From Microbispora oryzae (GTDB taxonomy: Bacteria; Actinomycetota; Actinomycetes; Streptosporangiales; Streptosporangiaceae): DNA of 64,000 nt. Below, piece after piece: positions 8,821-17,069 of this stretch. The DNA lies in NCBI RefSeq assembly GCF_017896165.1, contig NZ_JAFCNB010000001.1, positions 620,001 to 684,000 of the forward strand, read 5' to 3'. Position numbers and translations under genes: made by a program. The notes beneath the pieces were generated by a model. The model ran no database searches and was not told the origin of the DNA. It was given only the letters and a program-made list of their open reading frames with translations. Position 1 is the stretch's first letter; the number at the start of each line of letters is the position of its first letter.

Positions 8821-10260
8821 ATGTCCGCCGCCGACCCAGGCCTGCGCCGCCTCGCCGCGGGCACCCTGCTCGCCGCCTTCCAGGGCACCACGGCCCCCGA
8901 CTGGGTCCTGCGCGCCCTGGAAGGAGGATTGGGCGGCGTCACCCTCTTCGGCTTCAACGTCGCGGACGCCGGCCAACTGGCGGCGCTCACCCGCCGGCTC
9001 GCCGAGGCCGGGCGACCCGTCGTCTCCCTCGACGAGGAGGGCGGCGACGTCACCCGGCTCGCGTACCACACCGGGAGCCCCTACCCGGGCAACGCGGCAC
9101 TGGGCGCCGTCGACGACCCCGGGCTCACCGAACGGATCTACCGGGCGATCGCCGGCGACCTGCTCAGTTGCGGGGTGAACCTCGACATGGGTCCCGTCGC
9201 CGACGTCAACACCGAGAACGACAACCCGGTGATCGGCACCCGGTCGTTCGGCTCGGCCCCGGCACTCGTGGCGCGGCACACCGTGGCGGCCGTACGCGGC
9301 CTGCAGTCGCTGGGGGTGGCCGCCTGCGTCAAGCACTTCCCTGGGCACGGCGCCACCCGGCAGGACTCCCACCTGGAGATCCCGGTCGTCGAGGCGTCGC
9401 GGGAGCTGCTGGAGGAGCGCGAGTTCGTCCCCTTCCGCGCGGCCATCGAGGCGGGGACCAAGTCGATCATGACGGCGCACGTGCGCGTCCCCGGGCTCAC
9501 CGAGGGCCGCCCCGCCACCCTGAGCCCGCGGACCCTGACGACCCTGCTGCGGCACGAGATGGGCTACGACGGCGTGGTGATCTCCGACGCCCTCGACATG
9601 CACGCGATCAGCGGGTCCGTCGGGCTGTCCGGCGGCGCCGTGCTCTCTCTCGCGGCGGGCTCCGACCTGCTGTGCCTCGGCCCGCTGCCCACCCCGGAGG
9701 AGATCGAGCGGCTGCTCACGGCCGTGGTGGACGCCGTTGCCGGCGGACGGCTGCCCGCCGCCCGCCTGGAGGAGGCCAACGAGCGGGTCGACCGGCTGCG
9801 CGCGTGGTTCCCCACGCCCGGGACGTACGGGACGGACGGCACGGTGATCGGCCTGGACGCGGCCCGCCGCGCCGTGTCACTGACCGGATCGGCGACGCCC
9901 CTGAAGCACCCGTTCGTGATCGAGATCGACACCCCGCCCACGATGGCCGTCGGCGACGTGCCGTGGGGCGTCGCGCCCTGGCTGCCCGAGGCGGAGGTGG
10001 TGCGGGTGAAACCGGCCGAAGCGGACGCCGCCGCGCTGCTCGGCCGCGCGGCGGGCCGCTCGCTCGTCGTGGTCGTGAAGGACGCCCACCGGTACGCGGA
10101 GACCCGGGCCCTGGTCTCCGCGCTGCTCGCCGCCCGGCCCGACGCGATCGTGGTGGAGCTGGGCCTGCCGATCTGGCGGCCGGAGGCCGCCGCCTACATC
10201 GCCGCGTACGGCGCGGCGCGCGCCAACACCCAGGCCGCGATGGAGCTGCTCACCGCGTGA
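8821..10260 (+). CDS. Glycoside hydrolase family 3, NagZ-like beta-N-acetylhexosaminidase
   Basis: 479 residues without a signal peptide, so cytoplasmic. The GH3 barrel carries the NagZ hallmarks KHFPGHG (from residue ~171) followed by DSH, which supply the His/Asp acid-base pair, and VVISDALDM with the predicted nucleophile Asp256. A C-terminal extension of about 130 residues after the barrel makes it longer than E. coli NagZ, as in other Gram-positive members. It would release terminal GlcNAc from imported oligosaccharides or muropeptides, matching the transporter upstream and the dipeptidase. The start ATG has AAGGAG about 11 nt upstream. Confidence 0.88.
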   Translation: MSAADPGLRRLAAGTLLAAFQGTTAPDWVLRALEGGLGGVTLFGFNVADAGQLAALTRRLAEAGRPVVSLDEEGGDVTRLAYHTGSPYPGNAALGAVDDPGLTERIYRAIAGDLLSCGVNLDMGPVADVNTENDNPVIGTRSFGSAPALVARHTVAAVRGLQSLGVAACVKHFPGHGATRQDSHLEIPVVEASRELLEEREFVPFRAAIEAGTKSIMTAHVRVPGLTEGRPATLSPRTLTTLLRHEMGYDGVVISDALDMHAISGSVGLSGGAVLSLAAGSDLLCLGPLPTPEEIERLLTAVVDAVAGGRLPAARLEEANERVDRLRAWFPTPGTYGTDGTVIGLDAARRAVSLTGSATPLKHPFVIEIDTPPTMAVGDVPWGVAPWLPEAEVVRVKPAEADAAALLGRAAGRSLVVVVKDAHRYAETRALVSALLAARPDAIVVELGLPIWRPEAAAYIAAYGAARANTQAAMELLTA

Positions 10261-10284
10261 GCCGCGGACGGCGGCCCCGGCGCG

Positions 10285-11463
10285 CTAGGACGTGAAGATC
10301 TCCTCGCGGGCCTGGTCGAGGGCGGCGAGCACGGCCCCGCGCAGCACCGGGCTGCCCTCGACCCCGCTGGTGACGACCGTGGGCCGGATGGGGCAGATGC
10401 GGGCCACCGCCTCCTCCACCCGCGAGGTGAGCGCCACGCCGCCCGCCCGGCCGACCTCGCCGGCCAGGACCACGAGGCCGGGATCGAGGACCACGCACAC
10501 GGACGCGACGCCGAGGGCCAGTCGCTTGGCGATCTCCCCGAGCAGGGCGTCGCCCCGATCTCCCGCAGCCACGGCGGCGGTCACGCAACCGGCGGCGCCG
10601 TCGCCGGAGAAGCCGTACTCACCGGCCAGCTCGACGACGGCCTCCGAGCTGATCAGCGACTGGAGACCCCCGGCGAGCGACGGCAGGCGCCCGGGAGTGG
10701 CCTTGACGTCCTCCGCCAGCGGCACCCCGGGCACGGGCAGGTAGCCGATCTCCCCCGCGCTGCCCGAGCGGCCGCGGTGGAGACGCCCGCCGAGAACCAC
10801 GGCGAGGCCGATCCCCCGGCCCACCCACACGAGGACGAAGTCGTCCACCCCCCGCGCGGCGCCCCCGGCCCGCTCGGCGACCGCCGCGAGGTTGACGTCG
10901 TTCTCGATCGTCACCCCGCGGCGCAGGTCACGCGCGAGTGCCTCCTGGATGCCCTCGTGCCAGTGCGGCAGGTCGAAGGAGAACCGCACGTCGCCGGTGC
11001 GGGGATCGACGACGCCGGGCGTGCCGATCACGACGCCGCGCAGCCGGGACAGCGCCACCTTGGCCGACCGGCAGGCTCTCACGACCACGTCGTGCACGAC
11101 CGGCACCGGGTCGTCCCGGCCGGCCGGCGTGGCCCGCACCTCGCTGACCACGTCTCCGTTGATGTCGGCGATCGCCGCCGAGACCGAGTCGGGCCCGACG
11201 TCGAGACCGGCCACGTACGCGGAGGACGGGATCACGCCGTAGAGGGCGGCGTTGGGCCCGCGGTTGCCGGCCTGCTCCCCCACGACCTCGACCAGGCCGC
11301 GCTCCTCCAGCCGGGCCAGCGTCTGCGAGGCGGTGACCTTGGACAGCCCGGTCAGCTCACCGATCCGGCCGCGCGTGAGCGGCCCCGACGCGAGCAGCAG
11401 TTCCAGGGCGGCCCGGTCGTTGATCTCCCGGAGCAGCCTGGGGACGCCAGGACGTCGCTCCAT
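10285..11463 (-). CDS. ROK-family transcriptional regulator (copy 2)
   Basis: 392 residues starting MERRPGVPRLLREIND, aligned almost position by position with the start of copy 1. The ATG at 11463 has a good upstream GGCAGGAG; a start at 11538 would place the promoter repeats inside the gene. It has an N-terminal winged HTH (RIGELTGLSKVTASQTLARL) and a ROK domain with TIENDVNLAAVAE and GSAGEIG. The zinc Cys cluster is absent and the usual His is Tyr. It converges on the GH3 gene 24 bp away. It is clearly a paralogue of the regulator at 4048-5211, so the island is bracketed by two related regulators. Confidence 0.88.
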   Translation of the reverse strand: MERRPGVPRLLREINDRAALELLLASGPLTRGRIGELTGLSKVTASQTLARLEERGLVEVVGEQAGNRGPNAALYGVIPSSAYVAGLDVGPDSVSAAIADINGDVVSEVRATPAGRDDPVPVVHDVVVRACRSAKVALSRLRGVVIGTPGVVDPRTGDVRFSFDLPHWHEGIQEALARDLRRGVTIENDVNLAAVAERAGGAARGVDDFVLVWVGRGIGLAVVLGGRLHRGRSGSAGEIGYLPVPGVPLAEDVKATPGRLPSLAGGLQSLISSEAVVELAGEYGFSGDGAAGCVTAAVAAGDRGDALLGEIAKRLALGVASVCVVLDPGLVVLAGEVGRAGGVALTSRVEEAVARICPIRPTVVTSGVEGSPVLRGAVLAALDQAREEIFTS

Positions 11464-11516
11464 GCTCCTGCCTTCTGTGGTCGCCCCCGTCGCGCCGGCG
11501 CGATCGCCGCCCGCGA

Positions 11517-11556
11517 ATCGTTCAACATCGTTCAGCATCGTTCAACATCGGACAAC
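11517..11556. repeat. Four 10-bp tandem units upstream of ROK copy 2, candidate operator
   Basis: ATCGTTCAAC, ATCGTTCAGC, ATCGTTCAAC and ATCGGACAAC follow each other without gaps, 54 bp before the ROK start. The helical-turn spacing and location suggest a cooperative binding array for the regulator itself or for another protein. Confidence 0.6.
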
Positions 11557-11698
11557 AAGGTTTGCCGCAAGCTTAGCGACCTCGCGGGCACGCGGAACGC
11601 CGCCCGCGCGCGCCTGACAAGGCGGATTCGCGACCACTCGTCCGCGCGGCTTCCGGGCGCGCGCCGGCGGGGCCGGCGCCGGATGCCGGGTTGCCGTC

Positions 11699-11725
11699 TT
11701 ACCAATGCCAACCAGGCGGGATAAT
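11699..11725 (+). promoter_or_regulatory. Possible promoter of the Rrf2-nei2 operon, giving a near-leaderless transcript
   Basis: GATAAT at 11720-11725 is a good -10 box; TTACCA at 11699-11704 could be a -35 with a short 15-bp spacer. Transcription would begin at or within a few bases of the ATG at 11733, so the message would be leaderless. No clear ribosome site precedes the ATG, which fits. Confidence 0.4.
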
Positions 11726-11732
11726 CAACTAC

Positions 11733-12197
11733 ATGCGACTTTCCGCCCGCGTCGACTACGCCCTCCGTGCCGCCGCCGAACTCGCCGCGGCCGGCGAGGG
11801 CCCCACCACGGTCGGCGAGCTGGCCAAGGGGCAGGAGATGCCCCCCAAATACCTGGAGAACATCCTGCTGCAGATGCGCCGGGCCGGTCTGGTCCGCGGC
11901 CAGCGTGGCCCCGAGGGGGGCTACGTCCTCGCCCGCCCGGCCAGCCAGATCTCCCTGGCCGACGTCATCCGCGCCGTCGACGGCCCCTTGGCGAATGTGC
12001 GGGGCGAGCGTCCGGAGCACGTGGGCTACCTCGGCGCGGCACAGGCGCTCCAGCAGGTGTGGATCGCGCTCCGCGCGAGCGAGCGGGCGATCCTGGAGGA
12101 GGTCAACCTGGAGCAGATCGCGAAGGGCGAACTGCCCCAGCGGGTGATCGACCTGGCCTCCGACCCCTCGGCCTGGGACTCTCACACGCCGGTGTGA
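11733..12197 (+). CDS. Rrf2-family transcriptional regulator lacking Fe-S cysteines
   Basis: 154 residues, MRLSARVDYALRAAAELA start, winged HTH over about residues 10-65 (KYLENILLQMRRAGLV, then RGPEGGYVLARP). The typical dimerisation helix follows. There is no cysteine at all, so it cannot be an IscR/NsrR-type Fe-S sensor; a CymR-like, metabolite- or partner-regulated repressor is more likely. I place the start at 11733 rather than at the in-frame upstream codon because family members begin M-R-L/I-S. The stop is 7 bp before nei2, so the two are co-transcribed. Confidence 0.85.
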   Translation: MRLSARVDYALRAAAELAAAGEGPTTVGELAKGQEMPPKYLENILLQMRRAGLVRGQRGPEGGYVLARPASQISLADVIRAVDGPLANVRGERPEHVGYLGAAQALQQVWIALRASERAILEEVNLEQIAKGELPQRVIDLASDPSAWDSHTPV

Positions 12198-12204
12198 CGC
12201 CGCG

Positions 12205-12990
12205 GTGCCCGAGGGTGACGCCGTCTACCGGACGGCCAAACGGCTCCGCGCGGCCCTCGACGGCCGGCCGCTGACCCGGAGCGACTTCCGGGTGCCCCGG
12301 CACGCCCTCGCCGACCTCCGCGGCCGCGGGGTGCTGACCACGGCCTCCCGCGGCAAGCACCTGCTGACCCGGGTGGAGGGCGGCCTGACCGTGCACACCC
12401 ACCTGCGGATGGACGGCAGCTGGCGGATCTCACCGGCCGGGCGCCCGTCGCCGCGCGGCGACGTCGTCCGGCTGCTCCTCGCCAACGCCGAGTGGCAGGC
12501 GGTCGGGATCAGGCTGGGAATGGTGGACCTGTTGCGTACGGACCGGGAGGAGACGGTCGTCGGTCATCTCGGGCCCGATCTGCTCGGCCCGGACTGGGAC
12601 GCGGAACGGGCCTCGCGGAACGTCATGGAGGCGCCGGGCCGCACGATCGGCGAGGCGCTGCTGGACCAGCGGACCATGGCGGGGATCGGCACGATCTGGC
12701 GCGCCGAGACGCTCTACGCCGCGCGCATGTCGCCGTGGCGCGAGGTGGGGACGATACCGCACGACACGCTGCTGAGCCTGGTGACGCTCGCCCACGACCT
12801 CATGGAGGCGAGCAAGGACGCGCCGCTGCCGGTCACGACCGGCGACCCGCGCCCGGGGCGGTCACTGCTGGTGTACGGCAGGGCACACCGCCCCTGCCGC
12901 AGATGCGGGAACGAGATCAGTAGTGGGGATATGGGGGCACAGCCGTACGAACGGCTGATCTATTGGTGCCGTGTCTGCCAGGAAGGCTGA
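12205..12990 (+). CDS. nei2: Fpg/Nei-family DNA glycosylase-lyase (Nei2 type)
   Basis: 261 residues. The N-terminal PEGD supplies the catalytic Pro2 and Glu3 after removal of the initiator (GTG start). A helix-two-turn-helix region (DQRTMAGIGTIWRAE) and a C-terminal zinc finger (Cys231, Cys234, Cys255, Cys258) complete the fold. It excises oxidised pyrimidines in base excision repair. In mycobacteria and Streptomyces this gene neighbours lhr; here a sugar-transport island and the Rrf2 gene lie between them. Its stop is 2 bp from the convergent clgR stop. Confidence 0.9.
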   Translation: MPEGDAVYRTAKRLRAALDGRPLTRSDFRVPRHALADLRGRGVLTTASRGKHLLTRVEGGLTVHTHLRMDGSWRISPAGRPSPRGDVVRLLLANAEWQAVGIRLGMVDLLRTDREETVVGHLGPDLLGPDWDAERASRNVMEAPGRTIGEALLDQRTMAGIGTIWRAETLYAARMSPWREVGTIPHDTLLSLVTLAHDLMEASKDAPLPVTTGDPRPGRSLLVYGRAHRPCRRCGNEISSGDMGAQPYERLIYWCRVCQEG

Positions 12991-12992
12991 AG

Positions 12993-13358
12993 CTACGCGG
13001 CGACCATGTCTTTGACCTCGGGGAACCCGTCGAACTCGGGACCGGTCATGCCACCGGGCACCGTCTCCGGGATGGGCAGACGCTCGTGCTCCGGCATGTC
13101 GGCCATGACCGGGGCGGCCTGCAGTTCGGCGAGCGCGAACTGGTCGGACACCTCACGAAGCACCTGGGACAGCGGCACGCCAAGCGCACCGCAGATCGAG
13201 GCGAGCAGCTCAGAGGAGGCTTCCTTCTGACCGCGCTCCACCTCGGACAGATAGCCGAGTGAGACACGGGCCAGGGTGGAGACCTCGCGAAGGGTGCGAT
13301 TCTGCCGCACCCTCAGCCGCCGCAGCACGTCACCCAGCAGCTGACGCAGCAGGATCAT
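12993..13358 (-). CDS. clgR: ClgR-family HTH regulator of Clp protease genes
   Basis: 121 residues from [16 protein letters not shown], with GGGGAGGG correctly spaced upstream. An XRE-type HTH (residues ~15-70, [31 protein letters not shown]) matches ClgR. ClgR activates clpP/clpC and related genes and is itself degraded by ClpP. The C-terminus ends in Val-Ala-Ala, the kind of hydrophobic/Ala tail recognised for degradation. An open frame extends 76 codons upstream, but its composition is unlike the family and it lacks a ribosome site. Confidence 0.88.
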   Translation of the reverse strand: MILLRQLLGDVLRRLRVRQNRTLREVSTLARVSLGYLSEVERGQKEASSELLASICGALGVPLSQVLREVSDQFALAELQAAPVMADMPEHERLPIPETVPGGMTGPEFDGFPEVKDMVAA

Positions 13359-13586
13359 CTGTCGCTCCCTCCCCAAGGGGGGCGCCTTCACGACGCCTCG
13401 CGCGGTGGGCTCATGCCGCCCCTTCTTCGAATGGCCTTCGTACATACTCCTCGCCGTCATCATGGGCTCGCTCGGCCCCTTCGCCGGGCGCCTGCCGGAA
13501 GTGCTCCTCGCAGATGGCTCATGGACCTCACTCACAGCTCCACCGTACCTGTAGAGGGCGACACCGCGGCAGACCGTGGCGAGCAT

Positions 13587-13600
13587 GTTCGCTGGGGACG
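13587..13600. promoter_or_regulatory. Candidate ClgR box between cinA and clgR
   Basis: GTTCGC-TGGGG-ACG differs at one position from GTTCGC-N5-GCG, described for Streptomyces ClgR targets. It lies 229 bp upstream of the clgR start and could serve autoregulation. Assignment is by recalled consensus only. Confidence 0.3.
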
Positions 13601-13611
13601 TAACGCGGTAA

Positions 13612-14106
13612 TCACCCGGAATGTTCCCCCGAATTTGCCTTCAGCACACCTTCCAGCAGGCCCAAAGCCTCCTGACACGTCCGCCGGCGGATCTCGTCGC
13701 GGTCTCCGGACAGGTGCAGGTCCCGGTGCCAGACGCGCTCCCCCGGCCCGCACAGGGCCACGTGGACCGTCCCCACCGGTCTGCCGTCCTGGGGTTCGGG
13801 ACCCGCCACCCCGGTCACCGCGAGCCCGTAGTCGGACCTGGTGAGGGCGCGCACGCCCCGCGCCATGCCCGCCGCGACCTCGGGATGCACCGCGCCGACC
13901 TTGTCGAGCAGGGCGGACGGGACGCCGAGCAGGCTGCCCTTGAGGTCGGTGGCGTAGGCGATCACCCCGCCCCTGAAGGCCGCGGAGGCGCCCATCGGCT
14001 CCGTCATGGCGGCGCCGATCAGGCCGCCCGTCAGCGACTCCGCCACCGACACGGTCGCACCCCGCCGGACCAGGACCGACAGGATCCGCGCGGCGGCGAC
14101 GCTCAT
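13612..14106 (-). CDS. cinA: CinA-family nicotinamide-nucleotide amidohydrolase (PncC)
   Basis: 164 residues equal to the C-terminal CinA domain alone. The active-site region [16 protein letters not shown] and later [20 protein letters not shown] are typical. The enzyme deamidates NMN for NAD recycling. The start ATG overlaps the pgsA stop (ATGA), and the order rimO-pgsA-cinA-clgR is standard for actinobacteria. Confidence 0.9.
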   Translation of the reverse strand: MSVAAARILSVLVRRGATVSVAESLTGGLIGAAMTEPMGASAAFRGGVIAYATDLKGSLLGVPSALLDKVGAVHPEVAAGMARGVRALTRSDYGLAVTGVAGPEPQDGRPVGTVHVALCGPGERVWHRDLHLSGDRDEIRRRTCQEALGLLEGVLKANSGEHSG

Positions 14107-14753
14107 CGCGCTCTCGCCCTCGTCGCGACCTGCCGGAGCCGGACGGCCCGCACCACGTAGTCGACTCCCGTGCCCACGGTAACGAGCAGGGCCAGGCCCA
14201 GCGGCACCCACCGGACGAGGGCGGGGATGCCCGGCAGGATGAAGAGCGCGATCGCCACGATCTGCAGGACCGTCTTGACCTTCCCGCCGTAGCTGGCCGG
14301 GATGACCCCGTGCCGGATGACGAGGAACCGCAGCAGCGTGACCCCGGCCTCCCTGACGATGATCACCAGGGTGACCCACCACGGGATCTCGGCGAGGATC
14401 GACAGGCTCACCAGAGCCGCGCCGATCAGCGCCTTGTCCGCGATCGGGTCGGCGATCTTCCCGAAATCGGTGATCAGGGCGTACTTCCTGGCAAGCCAGC
14501 CGTCGAGCTGGTCGGTCAGCGACGCCAGCAGGAAGACGGCGAGGGCGGCCATCCGCCAGCCGGTGCCGTCGATGAAGAGGAACACGGTGAAGGCCGGCAC
14601 CACGGCCAGCCGGCCGATGGTCAGCACGTTGGCGATGTTCCAGGTGCTGACGGGCGCGGCGGGCCCGGCCCCGGCGGCCGGTGGGGCCGCCGGGCCCTCG
14701 AGGGTGCCGGGTGTGATCCCCGGCTCCACCGGTGGCTCGCCGCGATCCGTCAT
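14103..14753 (-). CDS. pgsA: CDP-diacylglycerol-glycerol-3-phosphate 3-phosphatidyltransferase
   Basis: 216 residues with a Pro/Ala-rich N-terminus and several membrane helices. The CDP-alcohol phosphatidyltransferase motif is intact (residues [10 protein letters not shown], then G..ADPIADK). It makes phosphatidylglycerophosphate at the inner membrane, committing to phosphatidylglycerol and cardiolipin. Start and stop both overlap neighbours by ATGA, so rimO, pgsA and cinA are tightly coupled. Confidence 0.92.
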   Translation of the reverse strand: MTDRGEPPVEPGITPGTLEGPAAPPAAGAGPAAPVSTWNIANVLTIGRLAVVPAFTVFLFIDGTGWRMAALAVFLLASLTDQLDGWLARKYALITDFGKIADPIADKALIGAALVSLSILAEIPWWVTLVIIVREAGVTLLRFLVIRHGVIPASYGGKVKTVLQIVAIALFILPGIPALVRWVPLGLALLVTVGTGVDYVVRAVRLRQVATRARAR

Positions 14754-16168
14754 GCGCCTGCCTTGATCCTGGCGATCAGGTCGACCCCCTCGGAGTCGAC
14801 GGCCACGGCCTGGACGATCTGCCCGGGGACCAGGCCGATGCCCTGGACGGTGACGGCGCCGTCGACCTCCGGCCCCTGGTGGGCCGCCCGCCCCTCGTAG
14901 CCGCCGTCGCCCAGGTCCTCCTCGATGAGGATCTCCAGCTCGGTGCCGATGCGTTCCTCGGCCCGCTGGGTGGTGAGCTCCTCGGCCAGCTCGGTCAGCG
15001 CCGCCACCCGCTCGTCCACGACGTCCTGGCTGAGCTTGCCGTCGAAGGCGTACGCCTCGGTGCCCTCCTCGTCGGAGTAGCCGAACACCCCGATCACGTC
15101 GAGCCTGGCCTCCTCGAGGAAGGCCACGAGCTCGTCGAACTGCTCCTGGGTCTCGCCCGGGAAGCCGACGATGAAGTTGGAGCGGATCCCCGCCTCCGGG
15201 GCGCGCTCGCGGATCCGCGCGAGCAGGTCGAGGAACCGGGCCGGGTCGCCGAACCGCCGCATGCGGCGCAGCACCGGCCCGCTGGCGTGCTGGAACGACA
15301 GGTCGAAGTACGGCGCCACACCCTCGGTCGAGGCGATCACGTCCAGCAGTCCGGGACGCAGCTCGGCCGGCTGGAGATAGCTGACCCGGACCCGCTCGAT
15401 CCCCTTGGTCTCCGCGAGCCTGGGCAGCAGCTTCTCCAGCGCCCGCAGGTCGCCCAGGTCCTTGCCGTACGACGTCGAGTTCTCGCTGACCAGCACCAGC
15501 TCCCTGACGCCCTGGCCGGCGAGCCACTCGGCCTCGGCCAGCAGGTCGTCCGGGCGGCGGGAGACGTAGGACCCGCGGAACGCCGGGATCGCACAGAACG
15601 TGCAGCGGCGGTCGCAGCCCGAGGCGAGCTTCAGCGACGCCACCGGGCCGCCGCTGAGCCGCTTGCGCAGCGTGCGCGGGCCGCTGGCGGGCGCGACGCC
15701 CGCGGGCAGGCCGTCGTCGGCGAGCGCGCCGTGCCCGGGGATGTGGGCCGCCGACGCGGAGCGCTCGACGGGCGTGATCGGCAGCAGCGTGCGGCGGTCG
15801 CGCGGCGAGTGCGGCACGAGCGACCGGCCCTCCAGCACGTCGTCGAGGCGCGCGCCGATGTCCGTGTAGTCGTCGAACGAGATGACGGTGGCCTCGGGCA
15901 GCGCCTCCGCCAGCTGAGCGCCGTACCGCTCCGCCATGCAGCCCGCGGCGACGACCTTGGCGCCCGAGTCGGCCGCCGCGAGCAGCGTGTCGATGGAGTC
16001 CTTCTTCGCCGAGTCGATGAACCCGCAGGTGTTCACGACGACGACGTCGGGCTCGTCGTCGCCGGTTTGCCAGCCCGCGGCCTCGAGACGCGCGGCCAGC
16101 TCCTCGGAGTCGACCTCATTGCGGGCACAGCCCAGCGTGATCAGGGAAACGGTTCGGCGAACAGACAT
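14750..16168 (-). CDS. rimO: Ribosomal protein uS12 methylthiotransferase RimO
   Basis: 472 residues in the order UPF0004 domain ([23 protein letters not shown]), radical-SAM domain with CDRRCTFC (the CxxxCxxC [4Fe-4S] site) and C-terminal TRAM domain. Three N-terminal Cys for the second cluster are present (GCARN, NTCGF, AAGCMAE). It methylthiolates the conserved Asp of ribosomal protein uS12. Long open frames on the opposite strand here are mirrors of its codon bias. Confidence 0.94.
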   Translation of the reverse strand: MSVRRTVSLITLGCARNEVDSEELAARLEAAGWQTGDDEPDVVVVNTCGFIDSAKKDSIDTLLAAADSGAKVVAAGCMAERYGAQLAEALPEATVISFDDYTDIGARLDDVLEGRSLVPHSPRDRRTLLPITPVERSASAAHIPGHGALADDGLPAGVAPASGPRTLRKRLSGGPVASLKLASGCDRRCTFCAIPAFRGSYVSRRPDDLLAEAEWLAGQGVRELVLVSENSTSYGKDLGDLRALEKLLPRLAETKGIERVRVSYLQPAELRPGLLDVIASTEGVAPYFDLSFQHASGPVLRRMRRFGDPARFLDLLARIRERAPEAGIRSNFIVGFPGETQEQFDELVAFLEEARLDVIGVFGYSDEEGTEAYAFDGKLSQDVVDERVAALTELAEELTTQRAEERIGTELEILIEEDLGDGGYEGRAAHQGPEVDGAVTVQGIGLVPGQIVQAVAVDSEGVDLIARIKAGA

Positions 16169-16198
16169 GATGCTGACTACGGTATCGGCAGTCGGCCC

Positions 16199-16942
16199 CT
16201 ATCGGGGACCCGGGCCGCCCGCGGCGAAGGTCCGTCGCACACTCTCGCCGTCCCTGCCCGCGGCGCCGAGGTCCTTCCCGTTGAGCTCCAGGCGTACGGC
16301 TCCCGCGTCGGCGAACATGACCTTCAGCTTGCCCTTGGCCGTATAGGTCGAGTCGGCCCCCTGCGGCAGCGTCCCCTCGAAGAGCGCCTTGCCCTTGGCG
16401 TCCTTGACCGTGATCCACGACGGCTTGCGCGCGTGGACCTTGAGCACGACCATCCCCGCGGTCACCTGTCCGGCCGCGGCGCCGTGGGCCTTGGCCTGGT
16501 GGGCGCCCGCCTTCGGCTTCACCACCGGGAGCTCGACGGCCGTCTCCCCCGCCTTCCCCGCGGAGCCCGACAGCAGACGCACCAGGACGACCACCAGGAT
16601 GAGCCCCGCGGCCACCGCCGCGACGACCGTCCAGTTGGAGGCACGGCGGCCACGGTCGCGCAGCAGCGAGTCGACGTGGAACATCGCGGACGCCCGCACC
16701 TCCGGCGCCGCCGCGCCGTGGGTCTGCTCGTACTCCCGGACGACCGCCTCCGGATCCAGCCCCAGGGCGGACGCGATCGCCCGCAGGTGTCCCCGGATGT
16801 AGAAATCGCCCCCGCAGACCGAGAAGTCGTCACGCTCGACGCCCTCGATGATGGCCTCGCGGATGTGCGTCCGCTGGCTCAGCTGCTCGACGGTCAGCTG
16901 AGCCCGCTGCCGCGCCTCCGCCAGATCAGCGCCAACGCTCAT
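16199..16942 (-). CDS. RodZ-like helix-turn-helix membrane protein
   Basis: 247 residues: cytoplasmic HTH_25 domain (about residues 5-70, EARQRAQLTVEQLSQRTHIR), one membrane helix (WTVVAAVAAGLILVVVLVRLL, about 110-130) and an extracytoplasmic DUF4115-type beta domain (SWITVKDAKGKALFEGTLPQG). This is the RodZ layout; a role in cell-wall morphogenesis is the usual assumption. The ATG at 16942 has a G-rich ribosome site 6-12 nt upstream; the frame continues to 17029 without support. It sits between ftsK and rimO on the same strand. Confidence 0.85.
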   Translation of the reverse strand: MSVGADLAEARQRAQLTVEQLSQRTHIREAIIEGVERDDFSVCGGDFYIRGHLRAIASALGLDPEAVVREYEQTHGAAAPEVRASAMFHVDSLLRDRGRRASNWTVVAAVAAGLILVVVLVRLLSGSAGKAGETAVELPVVKPKAGAHQAKAHGAAAGQVTAGMVVLKVHARKPSWITVKDAKGKALFEGTLPQGADSTYTAKGKLKVMFADAGAVRLELNGKDLGAAGRDGESVRRTFAAGGPGPR

Positions 16943-17069
16943 CGTCACGCCCCCCTGTCCGAGCTCTCGCTCGCGCACAATGCGCAGTTGGTCCCATTCA
17001 ATCAGTAACTGACTACAAATGGTACCCATAGCGACACGGAGAGCGACGGAACGGGGTGGTGACGGCCTG

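Noticed and set aside
13359-13586. N-terminal extension of ClgR
   Set aside because: ClgR proteins start at MILLRxLLGDVLR and that ATG has a strong ribosome site; the extension lacks both homology and such a site.
14732-17008. Long plus-strand open frame (758 codons) opposite rimO and the RodZ-like gene
   Set aside because: It mirrors the codon bias of well-supported minus-strand genes and shows no domain or ribosome site.
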